Assembly (NCBI GenBank): GCA_008638375.1
Contig: CM018048.1
Coordinates: 10,636,040-10,700,039, forward strand
DNA length: 64,000 nucleotides
Source: Nyssa sinensis
Taxonomy: Eukaryota; Streptophyta; Magnoliopsida; Cornales; Nyssaceae
Direction: 5' to 3'
Position numbers and translations under genes: made by a program. The first letter of the stretch is position 1, and each line of letters begins with the position of its first letter. Below are positions 23,801 through 38,400 of the stretch, piece after piece. Under the pieces are notes generated by a model that saw only the letters and a program-made list of their open reading frames with translations, made no database searches and was not told the DNA's origin.

Positions 23801-26393
23801 CAAAGGGAAATTTTGCTATCCGGAGTCAATTAGTCATAAGGAAGGAGAGAATGGAGATGGTGTCTTATAGAATTAAAGTAGGGTGGATTAAGTGAAGGAG
23901 TTCCTCGGGCGTATGGTGTGATCGATAGATATTTATAAAGTTAAAAGTAAAATTTTATAAAATAATTATTAGATTGGTTAAACTATATGAGACAATATTG
24001 GGTAGTTAAGAAACAATAAGTTCACAAAATATGTGTTGCTAAAATGATGATGTTGAGATGCTGTGTGGAAAGACAAAAAAGAGGATCAAAGTAAGAAAAA
24101 CATATTTGTGAGATAGTGGAGGTAGTCCCTACTGGAGATAAAATGTGAGAGAATCACGTAAGATAGGTTGACCATGTACAACAAAGATCTTTAACTAGTG
24201 TTTTAAAAAGATTTTTCAAGGCTTGCCTTGGAATAAGGCGTTCCGAAAATATCTTGTAGCTTTGAAAGAAACTCTTAAGACATTTAAAAGTGACTCTTTG
24301 AACACTTTTTGCACATCCAAAATGTATTTTTAGGATTAACTTTACAAACCCTTACTTCATTAAGATTGACACAAAAGAATGAGACAAATCCCAAAAATCA
24401 TTTATTTTCTCTTTTAATAAGCCTTTGTATTACTTTTGACTAATGGTGCCTCTCAATTGAGTGAAATTTATGACCAACAATAATGTTTGACCACTTTCAT
24501 GGAGTTATGAAACTCTAAAACATAATTGAAATGGACTTTTACATAGATGATTATATTCTCTTATGACTTCCAAACGATATTGGATCTTTTTCTTCTCCCG
24601 TAGGCGAAGGGAGAGGGAGAGCATAAAGTGTTTTACACACATTTACTTATAAAAAAAGAGGGAGAAAATAAATTAAAAGTGTTGTACCAAGAGTTTTTGG
24701 TTTAGAAATACTTTCTAAGTAGGGTGTTTTTTAAAATGAAGATAAGTCAAAATATATGGCATTTGTAAGAATTTTGGAAGGTCCAAATTTCAAAATAATA
24801 GAAACTCTATTTTTTGACTTGTTTATTTATATTTTATTAATAAAAAAATTAAGTTCCAAAAAGCTTATGCCTCAACTTGAGGCTTATACTTTGCATTGTA
24901 AGGGGTCAAGTGCCTCACTACACATGCCTTTTAAAACACTGTCCGTAACTGCTCCGATGAGAAAGAGTGACATGATATTGGGAGTAATGCTTGGACAATG
25001 GAAAGGCTAAATTTAATATTAGTTGAGTTAACAAGGAAAGACACGATAACTTGTGGTATAATTAAATCTATGGCCCACGGAAAAAATGGAATAATGAAAT
25101 AGGTTTCATGTAGTTGACCACAAATAGTTGAGGTAAAGGCTTAGTTGAGTTCACTTGTAGGGCTACTCCTTGTGCAGTCTACTCATTGGACCCAATATTT
25201 TTTTATTCAAAAGTGAAGTGTACTTGTGCAAAAAACAAGAATGAAGTTTCCTTTTAAATTTCAATAAAATTCTTCAATTTGAAGTATAAATAAGGAATGC
25301 TATGGATTTTGACATGATTGCTATTGTAGAACCTCCTTTCACTTGTTCACAAGTTCACAAGAAGGGAGAAAAGAATTTATTTATGTAGTTATTACACTTG
25401 TAACTTTAAGACTTTCCTTCACTTGTTCATCTTGTCTTCATGTGTAATAGAATTAATTATTGAAATTTTTTATTTTTATTTTTGTTTTTGTTGGGGAAAG
25501 GCCCCCACCGCGGGGGGATGGTTATGCACTAGTTCTTGAGCAAGATGGTGGAAAAGGGTTGTCCGCACTCCACCTCAAGTAGTTGGGATAATGCTCTGCT
25601 AATTTTAGTCATTTGGATGTTATCACTATGCATCATTTGCCTCTTCCTTTGTCTTGGAGAACCAACATGTATCCTTTATTGACCCTACAAGACCGTGGTA
25701 TCACAGTCTATAAGGACTTTCTGAGAGAAGTATACTAGTTATGAGCTACCTTTCTGGTTTGACAGTTGCACTTATGGAGACTTATAATTTACATCTTGAA
25801 GCTGATAGTAGTATTTGTTGTTTTTTTCCTCTGACTATTGAAAATGCCCCCTTTCTTTACAATGTTATAGAATTCCTGAAATGTTCAAAGTTGTATCATG
25901 AAAACATCTGAATATCTTTTGATTAAGAACAAGTTTTTTCTATTCTTAGATTGAGCACATTCTGGTCTCCCTGTACTATCTAGACTATATTGTGGTCACT
26001 CAGATTATGCTGGTGAAATGCACACATGTCATTGTGTATTTCATGCTTTTGATGTATTGAACCGAAGTTATATTGTAGGTTGTATTTTTCTTTCCCTTTA
26101 TTTGTTCTTCCTTTTGCTTTCGTTGTGCAACTGGAACCATTCTACTACTAGAAGTATCATAAAGATGGCATTACTTCCACAGGGTTTTGTGATTGTTGAT
26201 TTGTCAATATAGTAAAAAGTTTTCCTCGAAATGATACGTGCCATGGGCAATTTTATTTTAAACATCTTAAGTTATTAGTTGGAGTTACCTAATGTAAGTA
26301 CAGAGGTTAAGGTTCTTGCAATGGTGGTAATACATATATGATAGTGTGGGATTTGAGGAGATCAAACTTGGTTGAGAGCTGAGGCAATCTTTG

Positions 26394-26424
<31 letters not shown>

Positions 26425-29400
26425 GAGATGTACAGGGCCTGAGGGTGTGAAATTGTAAATTCAAAGTTGAGGGACATTAGAAGGGGATCCGGTGTATGGA
26501 GAAGACCTTACCATTTAAGAAGTAACCATAGAAACAATGGAACCCACTATTTCTATTTCTTTATCCATCCCTAGTTTTTATTTATTTACTATGTTTGTGT
26601 GAATCCCAATGTGCTCACCTCATTTTTATAGGAGTTTCGATGTATGGACGACCACCAGTAACAACTGACAAACATGCTGAACCAGATTGTTTATTCAGAG
26701 GGGAAATAGCAAGTGAAGGTGTTAGCTGGAAAGCTAGCACCTGCCAGCTTGACAACCAATATGGAGAATGCACCAAGTGTCTGTGTCTGGCACCTTTTTT
26801 GGAGGACAGGTGTAATCATTCTTTAAGATTGGCCAAGACAAAGACTATAGTTGGGACTACAACTTTTCTAGCTCTCGTTTATAGCCACCAAGCCACAAAA
26901 CTTCAAGAATTCCAGATATGACCGAGATGCAAATGTGCACCTTAACCCAACCACTAGGATCACAGCGCAATGTTGAGGTCACACTGTGGGCGCACACCAA
27001 GCTCGAGAAGCTCCCTTAGCCCTGCTTTCGACTTAGGTGGGCATTAATGCGTTGGGGTGCATGCCCCTTTAGGTGGCTTTATGAGGAAGCTGGGATAATA
27101 GTTCCAAAGTAAAGAGAGAAGCTACAATTGGAGACCCAATTTTCCCAAGTAGAGCAGGACCTTCTTATTAGCTGCTATTGTTTAGGTATGAGGCGAAGGC
27201 CTGAAGGCTGTAAGCATGCCACATGTGGGCCAATTTGCATGATGACCCATGGCAGGTTGGGGGCAGGGGCGGTTTCAATCGCTACACCTAGCTACTAATA
27301 TCAAAATATGAGAAATACTATCTTCTCCTATACTTTCCCTTTTCTTACAATCCTAACATTTCAAATTTTTCTGTATGATTGCTCAGGCAAAAGCCGCAAC
27401 ACCCTCAGCTGGTTATGAAAGTGTTACATTCATAAGTTTCTCATAATCAGTTTTGGCATTCATTTCATTGATCAAGTGAAATATAAAGTTCTAATAAGTA
27501 TTTATTTTTGTTTCTGCAGGAGTTGGTGCAGGAGGGGAGGAGCAAAGGGCTTCTTCCATATCTGTTTTCCATTTACCTTGGCTAGCATGCATTGTCGCAT
27601 TCTTGTTTGTAGGTATCCTATCCCATGCACCATCTGATATTTTGGTAATATTACTATATTTCCGTGATCAAATAATATTATATAGTTATATATCAGTGTA
27701 TATGAAAACCAATCCATGTCATTGGATTTTGCAGTGCAAATATGTGAATTATGACAATTTTCTGGAATTTATCTGAGAATTCCATACGGATGATTATTGC
27801 TTTACATCCTTATGCCTAAAGTGGTGTTTTTGGTATGAGGTATGATTGCCAAGTGTGCAGGTGTCAACAAGCTTTCGGCATGTGGATCTCGAAAAACTCA
27901 TGCCACAGAACATTGCTATATGAAAGCTTTTGAATCACACTTCTAATTTAAAATTTATAATGGATTATAAAAGTAAAATGCCCATATTTCTTATAATAAC
28001 TAAGAAAGCATTGCTCATATCTAGGTATGTACTGATACAAAAAAAATCTAGGTATGTGAGATAGCCAACAGTTCTATATTCTATGGTTGAATTATAAGAG
28101 AGAGGTGATAGGTCAAAATATCAAAATAAAGGGAATAGGGTTAGGGTTGTAAAACCATGGATTTTAAACCTTGATTTCAATAGTGAATAGGGGATGTGAA
28201 TGGTTTCATAGCAAGAGAAATCCAACAAGAAAGAAAATTAAGAGAGAGGGAGAGAGAAGTGCCTTACTCTGTGAGGACTTGTTTGAGATCCACACCCAGA
28301 CTAAAAGAAGAGTTCCACACTCATTCTTTAACTGAACAAAACCAGGAAGGACCTTATTTATAGAGGATAATCATGCTAGACAACCCTGAAGATTCACATA
28401 AACCTTCAGAAACTTGGTCTGTCTATTCAATTTCAATGTTGCATTTTAGGATTCAAACTGTTAGCTGGTCATCATACTTACTCTTCATTTCCATAGAGCC
28501 TTTCTATATGGACAACTCGTAGAATAATGTTCAGTGTTTCCATAAAGGAACAAGTGACATACTATGCAGCTATGCTTTCCTTCATTTGCTGGTCACATAG
28601 GGCATGTAGGTTTTTTTTTGTTGCTTCAATATAGTGAATTTCCTGGAATTAGCATTCCTTGGTTTCTTATCTATTTGTCCCCACAAAAACTTCATCTTTT
28701 GTTCACACCCTCTTGCAAAAACAATCAGTACCGTCAAAAGATCTATATTCATGACATAATAAATCACAATGAATATCATCCTGTAATCCATTTGTTTAGT
28801 ATGCAATCATCTGCAGGCCGGACTCTTGAACTTGACTTCATAACGATCACTTTTGAGATTCACGATTGCATTCATCCAGTTTTTGCCTCTTGCTGAAAAA
28901 TTTGAAGCTTGTACACCATCTCTGAATGGAAGTTCAACCGGATGAATTTATTAGTCATTATATCCTTCATGTTTCACTGTGTGACAACTGGATCAAGACC
29001 CCTTGAAAGTTGTTTTACGAAATTAACTTGCCAAGTGCTAGCACTCCCATGAAAAATTTCAGGTTCAGTTCTGCCATTAAATTATGTGGGATATTTGTCT
29101 TGATTCCAAAATTATGATCTTGTTATGGGCACTACTACAGGTGGCAATGGTGCTACCAATGTATTAGACAAGGATAATAAAGACTGCTGCAGTAGAATTT
29201 TGTGGGATATTTGCCTTGATTCCAAAATCACGATCTTGTTAGGAAAGACTTGTATAAAACTTTTAAAAGTTGACCTATTGATGGGGAACATGAAGGACCC
29301 ACAGGCCAGTTTTTTTTTTTTTTAAAATCTTGGAGGATATTTCCTTTAAGTATTTTTATTTTATTTTAGGATTTATTTATTTAAGACTTAATTTTAAGAG

Positions 29401-32400
29401 TTATTTTATTTTGGTAAGTTTATTTAGGGTTTGGAACTTTGGATAATTATAGGGGTAGATGTTTTGGGACAGATAGTTTTGATTATTGAATATTGAATTG
29501 AGTATTAAATATTGGTTTTCTCTCTTGTTTCTCTCTCTCTCTGGTTTCTCCTTTTCTTCTCTTGGCTTCTTTGAATTTTCTCTCTTTCTATTATTTCTCT
29601 TACTGGTCTTGCACCAATTTGGTATCAGAACCAAACCTCGATTCATCAAAACAATCGTGCAATCAGTGCAACTAAGCCATCGATCTCATTAATCATAGTC
29701 AAGCATCGTAGATCTGAAACCCACATCAACCCATCGTTGCATAGGATCACACAAACATAACTTCTACGGCTCATCGTCATTGATTCATCATCATTCAAAC
29801 ATCGCAGCATCACCGGGCTTTGTTACATAGCTTTGTTAATTGTCAATCTTCAGCATCATTGGGATCTCTCGAATCATCATTTTCCCCGACCGTTATCATT
29901 GCAGAACATAGGGAATACAAGTATTATGATTTATGATGCACGAACACTTTATTTTAGCTCACGTATTTGTATTGGACACCTATAGGACATGGACACGTGA
30001 AAAAAGAGTGTCCAATTTGTTTTTATTTTTTTGAATTTCAAACACGTCTTGGACGCGTTTTGAACATATGTATATCTTTTTTAAAAGTTCTCTATTTTTT
30101 TTGGATTTTCCCCCTCCTTTTCTCCTCTTCTTTTTTGCTTTTTTTTTAGCAAATATATTTTGAAACTTGGATCATAGACGTTGATGATGTAATGAAGTTT
30201 TTCTTAAATTTTTATTTAACAACTTCGTTATTTTGATATCTTAATAATATTGATGTGATTTGTGTGTTTTTAAGCTAATTTTGATTGAAATAATGTTAGG
30301 TTTTTATTATATGATTATATAAAAGAAAAAATATATATTTAACGTGTCATTGATATATCCGTGTCGTACTTTTTTTTAGAAATGTCGTATTTGTGTATCC
30401 GTTTCCCATGTTTGCGCATCTATGTTTCTTAGAGCATTATTGTCGTGACAATTACCGATCACCATCGCATCATCGGCTGATCACCATCATTGCAGGACAA
30501 TATCGAACATTGCAAGAGATCACAATCATTGAACAGCCATTGTCATTGTCGTTAACATCTCGCTAGCAATCTACATCAGAGACAACTAGACAACTTCCTG
30601 ACTGATCATAACCTTCATCATCATCAACGAGACACAATCTCTGTCGAATTCCATTTTCACCATCTTTGTCATCATCAACTCCGTGGTTGCGCAACAGTCG
30701 ATCTTACCTCTGTTCAGGTCTCTGGCCAATCGCTTACTTGAAAATCATTGTTGCAGATCAGAGCTACAGATCGTCTGTGAAGATTTGTTGCTGTAGACCC
30801 TTGTACTGCAGTCCAAAGGGTTTCAAACCCTAGAGATACATATTAATGGATAAGAGGACTTAAGAGTTCCCGTGCGCCCAATCCTTATTCACTTTCCTGA
30901 ACCATCAACCCGACCCAATTACATTCATTCCAGATCTGGTTATAACTCAAGGCCAAAATTCATTAAACGAGCCAAATTTTAAACCCAGTCCATTTGACAA
31001 ATAAAAACCCAGCCCAGAAAGAAGCCAAGCCCAAACCTGTTCAACAAATAAACCAGTCTTGGCCCAAAACCCTTTGGACACAAAACTGAAATTTACAGAT
31101 TAGCCCCAACACTTGTCAACATCCCAGAATACACCCTTGAACATTCCCGAATACACTCCTGAACTTTTCATAATTCCAGAAAGCACCCACTAATTTCAGA
31201 AATTTCAAGAAAAAAACGGGCCCAAAATTTTCAGAAAAGTCCATAACAGCCTAGATTTTAGAAATCCTGCAGCCCACTTATCTGTCATCATCAAGATTAC
31301 AGTAAAAGCTACTTTGGACCTCAAAAAAAGATGCACATATTTACTTGAAAATTGTTATTAGTGCTAAATTCAATTTGATAAGTTGTGAAATTTTGCTAGA
31401 AGGTTCATACTTGAACCTTAAGCCATTTATATATTTTATTTGTCTATCATTGTTCCTACAATGCCATTATCACCAACTTTTGCAACTAACCCTCACAATG
31501 TTGGATTTTTATTTTATTTCAGCATTCCAATTATTGTGTGTGCATTTTGCTAGAATTTATTGTTTAATTACTTAATCAAATTTAAGGCATATATTGGCAT
31601 CTTTCTTTCTTCCATTCTTTTTTTTTCCACAAAAAATAAAATAAAAACAGAGGATATAATGGACTACCCTAAATTAGCCCAACCATGGGATCGTCATCGT
31701 GAGGGTGAAAGTGAGGACACTCTTTGTCTCGTTCATCAACAGGGTATGTATTAGCATGGGTACCTGAGGCATTCCCCATAGAGGTAGCACTTTGATTCAC
31801 TTAGATACTTCCATGATGAAATAGAGGATTTTCATTTAGAACTAAATGAGCCTTTTTCTTATGGGGCTGTACCGTTGGGACACCATTTTGCTAAGAATAT
31901 GAGGGGTGATGTATGTCTTTCATTTAGGGAAAATAGAGCCCAATATTCAGAGATATGGTCCAATCTAGTTGTCAAGTTAATAATTTTCACATGTTTGCCT
32001 ATTGTGTGGAAAGACTTTGTAAAATTGTCATTCAGGAGAGTTTTCCCACGTGTGGTTTCTAAATTTGGTATTAAAAGAATAAAACTCGAGGTTGAACCAC
32101 ATCTTCAACCATATAAGGTAACTTGGGAAGGTAATTCTATGTTTTTTAGTCTTAGAGAGGTGTCTAGTGCCAATCAAAATGGGTGATTTATATTGCGAAG
32201 ACGTTTGGTGTGATGTCTTGCCTATCAATGTTGGCCACGTTCTTTAGATCGTCATTGGATTGATGCTTTCGGAACAATTAAAGGCAAAAGAAAAATACTT
32301 ATATCATGTGGTGTAATGGTAAATCTATCTTACTAAACCCTGCAAAACTTAAAGAAAAAGATAGAGAACCAAAACTCAAGTCCACATCTCGAGTGCCATG

Positions 32401-35400
32401 TAAGCATGACCTCCCCATTTTGTCCCTAAGTGAATCTAAGAAAGAACAAAATGAGGCTTGTGATGAGAAAGATTTAATTGTGAAGAAAGCTCCTAATTGT
32501 TCAATTGAAGGGATAGTTGAACCACCATCTGAAGTCACCAACATGTTAAAAGATTATCAAGACGAGACACCAAATGAGCTACCTGATGACTTTTTTCCTT
32601 TGGGGAATGATCAATATGTCACTGATTTAGTCCCAATCCCCAGTTGCCTAGCCTTATTGTGAAATAAACCTTAACAATCTAGATGAGTTAACTTGTCAAA
32701 TTGACGGGGTTTCACCAACGGGTTTAATTTGTGATAGTCCACGTGTCATTTTTGCTCATTTAAACTCCAAGAAAGATGACTTGGAAAATGTGTATTGATA
32801 GCAATGTCATTAATAAAACTAGAGTCACACGTAAAGTTTCTATCCTTGGTAAGCTTGTTTATGAGAGCATTCAGTGGTTCTTTCCTCATCAGTCTAGTGG
32901 ACTTGGTTCTTCTCCTAGAGACTCTCCTCCATCGTCGGCCTAGTTCCTTTACCAGTGGAGCCCTGTCCATTTGCATCTTGAGTTTGTTCTTTTTTTTTGT
33001 TAGCAATTTCATGATCTTCATGGCGATATGCGTTATAAAATTTCTTGGGTAATGAAAATTATATGCATTCTGGCACAACCATGACATATTTAATGTTCCT
33101 CCACATGTTCAAATCTCTAATCTTGATTGCTTTTTACCCCTAAGTTGGACCCTAATACATATTTACTCGTCTTATCCTTGAATTTGGGTACTAATTTGGA
33201 TTTTTATGTGGAGAATGTGTTCCTTATCGAGACACCATTGAGCCTCTACTGTTACCCACATGTGTTCAGACGAATGGTGTTGCTTCTTTTTCAGGATCGA
33301 TAGTTATTTTTTCATGGAGCATAGATCAATTTGTAGATGTACTTGATCTTTTACAGCATAACCATCATCTTAGCTTGCCCAAGTTGAGTTCTTCTCAACC
33401 AGGGAGAAATGATGGGAATAGGAAGGTCCCCACGGGCTAGCTATTTTTGATCCTTGAGGATATTTATTTAAGTAGTTTTATTTTATTTTATTTTAGGATT
33501 TATTTATTTTAAGACATAATTTTAAGAGTTATTTTATTTTGGTAAGTTTATTTAGGATTTGGCTATTTATAGGGTAGATGTTTTGGAGATAGGCAACTTT
33601 GATTATTGAATATTGAATTGACAGTATTGGATATTGGTTTCTCTTTTGTTTCTCCCTTTCTTCACTTTTTCTTCTCTTGGCTACTTTGAATTACCTCTCT
33701 TTCTATTATTTCTCTTATTGGTCCTGCACCATCTACTAAATGTTGTAACCAAATAGGAAACAAATTGCATTAAAATAGAAGATTTATAAGCTATTATTGG
33801 GGATAGATCACTACGCAAGAAAGGTACCAATCCAATTTAAGTAGGACTCTTTGAACATAGAAACACTTTACGAAATAGCAACTTTATAATATAGAAGCTC
33901 CTAAAAATAAAATTTTTTGGTAGACAACTTTCTTAACTCATTTAGTGACTCATCTATTCCTTACTAAGAATAAGAAATAACAAGATCCATTAACCAATCA
34001 TAATAGCCCTGGTATGTAATATTATTAGAATGGCCATATGTTAAAACTAATGACACATGTAATTGCTTGGGATTGGCTTTTCTATTCTTGTTGCTTCTAC
34101 ATCCTACTGGTTTTGATTGTCATTAGAACATTAAAGTTACCGTGTTTTCTTAATTGTTAAAAGTGTAACCCTTCTTTTGAACTATCTTGATTAAACTTGT
34201 TGAAATGATTTTCTTATAGCGTGAAGTAACAGGTATTATTTACTAGGAATAGTGCCGAATTCATCTGAAGATCAAGTAGAGTTTATCGTTGACTGGCATA
34301 CCAATAAAATCTAGCTTCTTGTTTCAATGATCCTGTCTATCTCAATTTTCCATTTCCCCCTTTTGTCTTCTTATTCTCCTTTTTGGTTTGGAGTGGTCTG
34401 AGTATGATTTGATAGAAGATGCAATAGGTTTCTTGAATTCTTCATGTCTGTTCTTAATCTAGAGCTACTTTCACTTGGAAGGGGATATGCTAAATTTTTA
34501 ATGCCTTTCAGTCTTTACCTTTTGTATTATGTATGTGATCAGTGGTTTCCACCCATGCTATAAACAGTTAGATTATTTTAAAAGAATTTATTGTTAATCC
34601 ATCTCCAATAATGATTTAAGTCTTGGATAATTCTGGTGAATTAGGTACTTCTTAATGGATGGCTTCGTATCTACAAACGTCAGCGAAGAGAGCAAGAGTT
34701 GGTAAAATTCATTTCCTTTTTCTAATTGTGGATGGTTTTATTGAATTGTGAAGCATTGTCTATTGGATTGTCCTTGTGATCTGTGACATTTTTTTCCATG
34801 CAGATGCAATCTGAAGTTGTTGAGGAAATTATATATGGCTTGGAATCTGGCATTTTGTTTGGGTACTGTTTCTTCCCAAACTGATTATACTTTAATACTT
34901 TTTGGCTGTTTGGACTTCACATTTACTTTGGCTTATTAACGTAGATCATTTCACCAAAACATGAAATAATTTTATTACACTGGTAGTGGTACTGTTGTCT
35001 TAAGCTGAACGGATGCATGTAGTTGGATTTGGAAAATTCTAAAGGTTAGGGTTTGTGTCTATGCCAATATTATATACTTGAAATATACTTGAACAATGGA
35101 TTAGATGGATCAAATCTATGGAACTGTTCTGACTTCTGATTACACTGTTTTAAATCTTCGTATGGCAACTAATATATATATAATATCAAAAGGATTTATG
35201 AGCAAAACAGTGTTGTCTTGATCATTTATAAATTTCATAGAATCAGGAATATAAAGTTCATATTCTGCACTTAATATTTATAAACGATGTGTGAACTTTC
35301 GTTAGGGCTTACAGGATTGTCGTAGCTGCACCAATGGTGTTTTGGATTCGCTTCTAGGATTGTCCTACCGGAACCCTATGGTGTTCTGGATACTATCACA

Positions 35401-38400
35401 TCTTTGACGTTAGTACTTAATCGTCATGCTCTTAAACGCACAAGCCCCTTTCAATCATTCTTCAACCGTCGGCATGGTTCAGTCGTGGTGTAATTGTATC
35501 AAAAGTATTGAGCCATCCATAAAGGGAATTGGGAATCCCAACCATGTTCACTGATACACGTATTTTGACCATAGTTTGTCACATTTTAGTGCCTTTATTA
35601 TTTATGTTCATTTTTATGATACATAGAAAGATGTTTTACTATTTTATTTTAATTTTAAAAGTTAAAATAATAAAAAATACAATTTGTTATGATTCTTATG
35701 AATAACATAGCACTAAATAATATAAATGTCAACTTAAAATACAATTATTATGGAAGGTAAAAAATAGAAAATAAATTAAGACAAAAAAATCATAACATAA
35801 TGAATCATCATGGAATCATGCTAATAATATGAATTACTTATTACAAATCTAACAAACTTACAAAATTAAAATGACCTCAAAGTTGAAGTTGTAACAATTT
35901 CTAACCCCTTTCAAAGCTCAAATCACAAGATCTATATTCCAAATACGTAGATCTACACTTAAAAGTAGTAAATCTACACTCAAATCTTGTAGATCTACAA
36001 CCAAACTCAGTAGATCTTAAAAAAAAATACATCGGTTACGAAAATCAAGGAATGAGAAAATGAAGTTGAGCTTGTAGCTTCAAATCACACAAATGAAGCT
36101 TGAATTTTAGGTTGGAAGTGTTTTTGGAGTGTTAGAACACCAATTACTCCAAAAGCTTAAGTCGTTAAAGAATTGACCAATAATGTATATCAAGCTCTTA
36201 ACATGAAAGGTTGGGAAAAGAAATTTGTAGAGAAAACCTGAAAAAGTAAGTTCAAATTGAGATTTTATTAGAGGGTCTGCCAAGTGTGGCGTATTGGCTT
36301 GCGTTTCAATACATCCGTGAATTTTGGACACCTCAATAAATCGAGGTGTATCAGAATTCGGAGCCTTAATTTGCAATATGTATTGTATTAGCTGTTATTT
36401 TAATCCATGTATATGAGACACAAATGAACTATAGTATCTTGATTGAGGACCATCTTTGATTACTCTCATTTTTGTATGCTTTTGCCTCTTGCCTTCTAGA
36501 AAAGATCCTTCTTCTAGTGGTTATAGATGGTACTTCTCTGTTTCTTGGGTCGTCTATTGTCGAAGGTATTTTAGAGAATGAAAAAGATATATTTTTATTC
36601 TAGGAGGTCAATATTTATAGTCACAACTTATAGGTAAATAAGGAAACTATCTTAAATTAATTCCTACAATCAATTAATCAATTAATCAATCAATACAATC
36701 AATCTAATGCCTAAATTAAGTTACAAATTAAGTCAATATTTACAACACTCCTACTCAGGCTGGAAAGTATATATCTATAAGTCCCAGCTTGCTACAAATA
36801 GAATCGATGATAGTCTTTGGTAAAACTTTGGTAAAGATGTTGGCAAGTTGACTATAGGAGGAACAAACGGAGTGGTGATTTTCTTGGACTTTACTTTAGA
36901 TCCAATGAAGTGACAATCAACTTCAATATGCTTGGTCTATTCGTGAAAGGCTGGATTGTTGGCAATATGAATCGCCGCTTGATTGTCACAATGGAGATGT
37001 GTTGGACCACATACTGGGGCATCAAATTCTTGCACAAGCGTTCTTAACTAAGTCAACTCACAAGTAGTATGTACCATTGCTTGATACTCTGCCTCAGCAC
37101 TAGAACGTGCTACAACTGATTGCTTCTTGCTTTTCCAAGTCACGAGATTATCCCCTAAGAAAGTACAATAACCAGTGGTAGATTTGCGATTTGAAGGTGA
37201 TCCTACCCAATCAGAATCAGTATATCCCTCAATCCGAAGATGTTCAGATGATTGATAAAGAAAACCATGTCCTGGGGCATTCTTAAGATACTTCAAGATA
37301 TGAGTAACTGCATCCATAAGAGGAGCTTGATGACTAGTCATAAACTGACTCACAACACTAATTGCATAAGAGATGTTAGGTCGAGTAATGGTTAGGTAAA
37401 TGAGCTTACTCATGAGTCTTCGATAGATCTCTAGATCCTCTACCAAATCACCCTCATCTGGCATCAACTTTAGATTGGTCTCTATGAGCGTAGCTACAAG
37501 TTTGGAGTCAAGATAACCTGTATCTTTCAAAATATCAAGAGTGTATTTACTCTGAGACAAACTAATCCCTGCTTTCGATCTTGTGACTTCAATATCAAGG
37601 AAATAATGGAGCTTTCTAAGATCTTTGGTGAGAAAGATGGAATAAAGATGGTGAATCAATGTCTGAATACTTGCCTTATCACTGCCGGTTATTACAATAT
37701 CATCTACGTAGACAACTAAAATCATGATACCTCTTTGGGTCTTCTTAAAGAATATCGAGTGATCAGCTTGGCTCCGAGTCATACCATGAGTAACTACTTT
37801 ACTGAATTTATCAAACCAAGCCCAGAGAGATTGTTTGAGTCCATAAATAGACTTTTGAAGATAACAAACATACTCCCCCTTGGACTCAAAACCAAGTGGT
37901 TAAGTCATATACACAGTTTCAGCAAGATCACCATGTAGGAAGGCATTTTTGACATCAAGTCGATGAAGAGGTCAATCAAGATTTAGAGCAAGAGATATGA
38001 TAACCCGAACATAACTCAATTTGGCAATAGGAGAGAAAGTCTCGGTGTAATCAATGTCTTAGGTTTGGGTAAAACCTTTGGCCACAAGGCGAGCCTTCAG
38101 CCGATCAACAGTACCATCAGAATTTTGCTTGATTGTGAAGATCCAACGCCAACCAACAATTTTAGCACTAGCAAGTTTAGGAACAAGAGCCAAGTACGAT
38201 GTAATTCCAAAGCATGCATTTCCTCTTCCATTACGGTCCATCATCTAGGATGGGAAAGAGCTTCCCTGTAGGATTTAGGAACAACGAGAGATGATAGGGA
38301 CAAAAAGAAAGCTTGAAAGGAAGATGATAAATGAGCATAAGATACAAAGTTAGAGATATGATGAGTAGTGCAAGTGCGTGTATCTTTACGGACTACAATG

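Larger units (their letters stand above)
29279..33731 (+). mobile_element. Gypsy deletion derivative with both LTRs, in NIPA intron 4
   Basis: Two copies of one sequence, 29279-29616 and 33410-33731, start TGATGGG and end TGCACCA. Directly after the first copy comes TGGTATCAGAACC (29620-29632), a primer site for initiator tRNA-Met. Directly before the second is a purine tract, agggagaaa (33401-33409). This is a complete LTR retrotransposon of about 4.45 kb, in the same orientation as the host gene. The interior holds a leader, a candidate nested DNA element and remnants of the protease region, but no reverse transcriptase or integrase. Flanking bases CCTAT and TCTAC match only partly as a target duplication. 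The two LTRs have diverged, with small indels, so the insertion is not recent. Confidence 0.85.
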
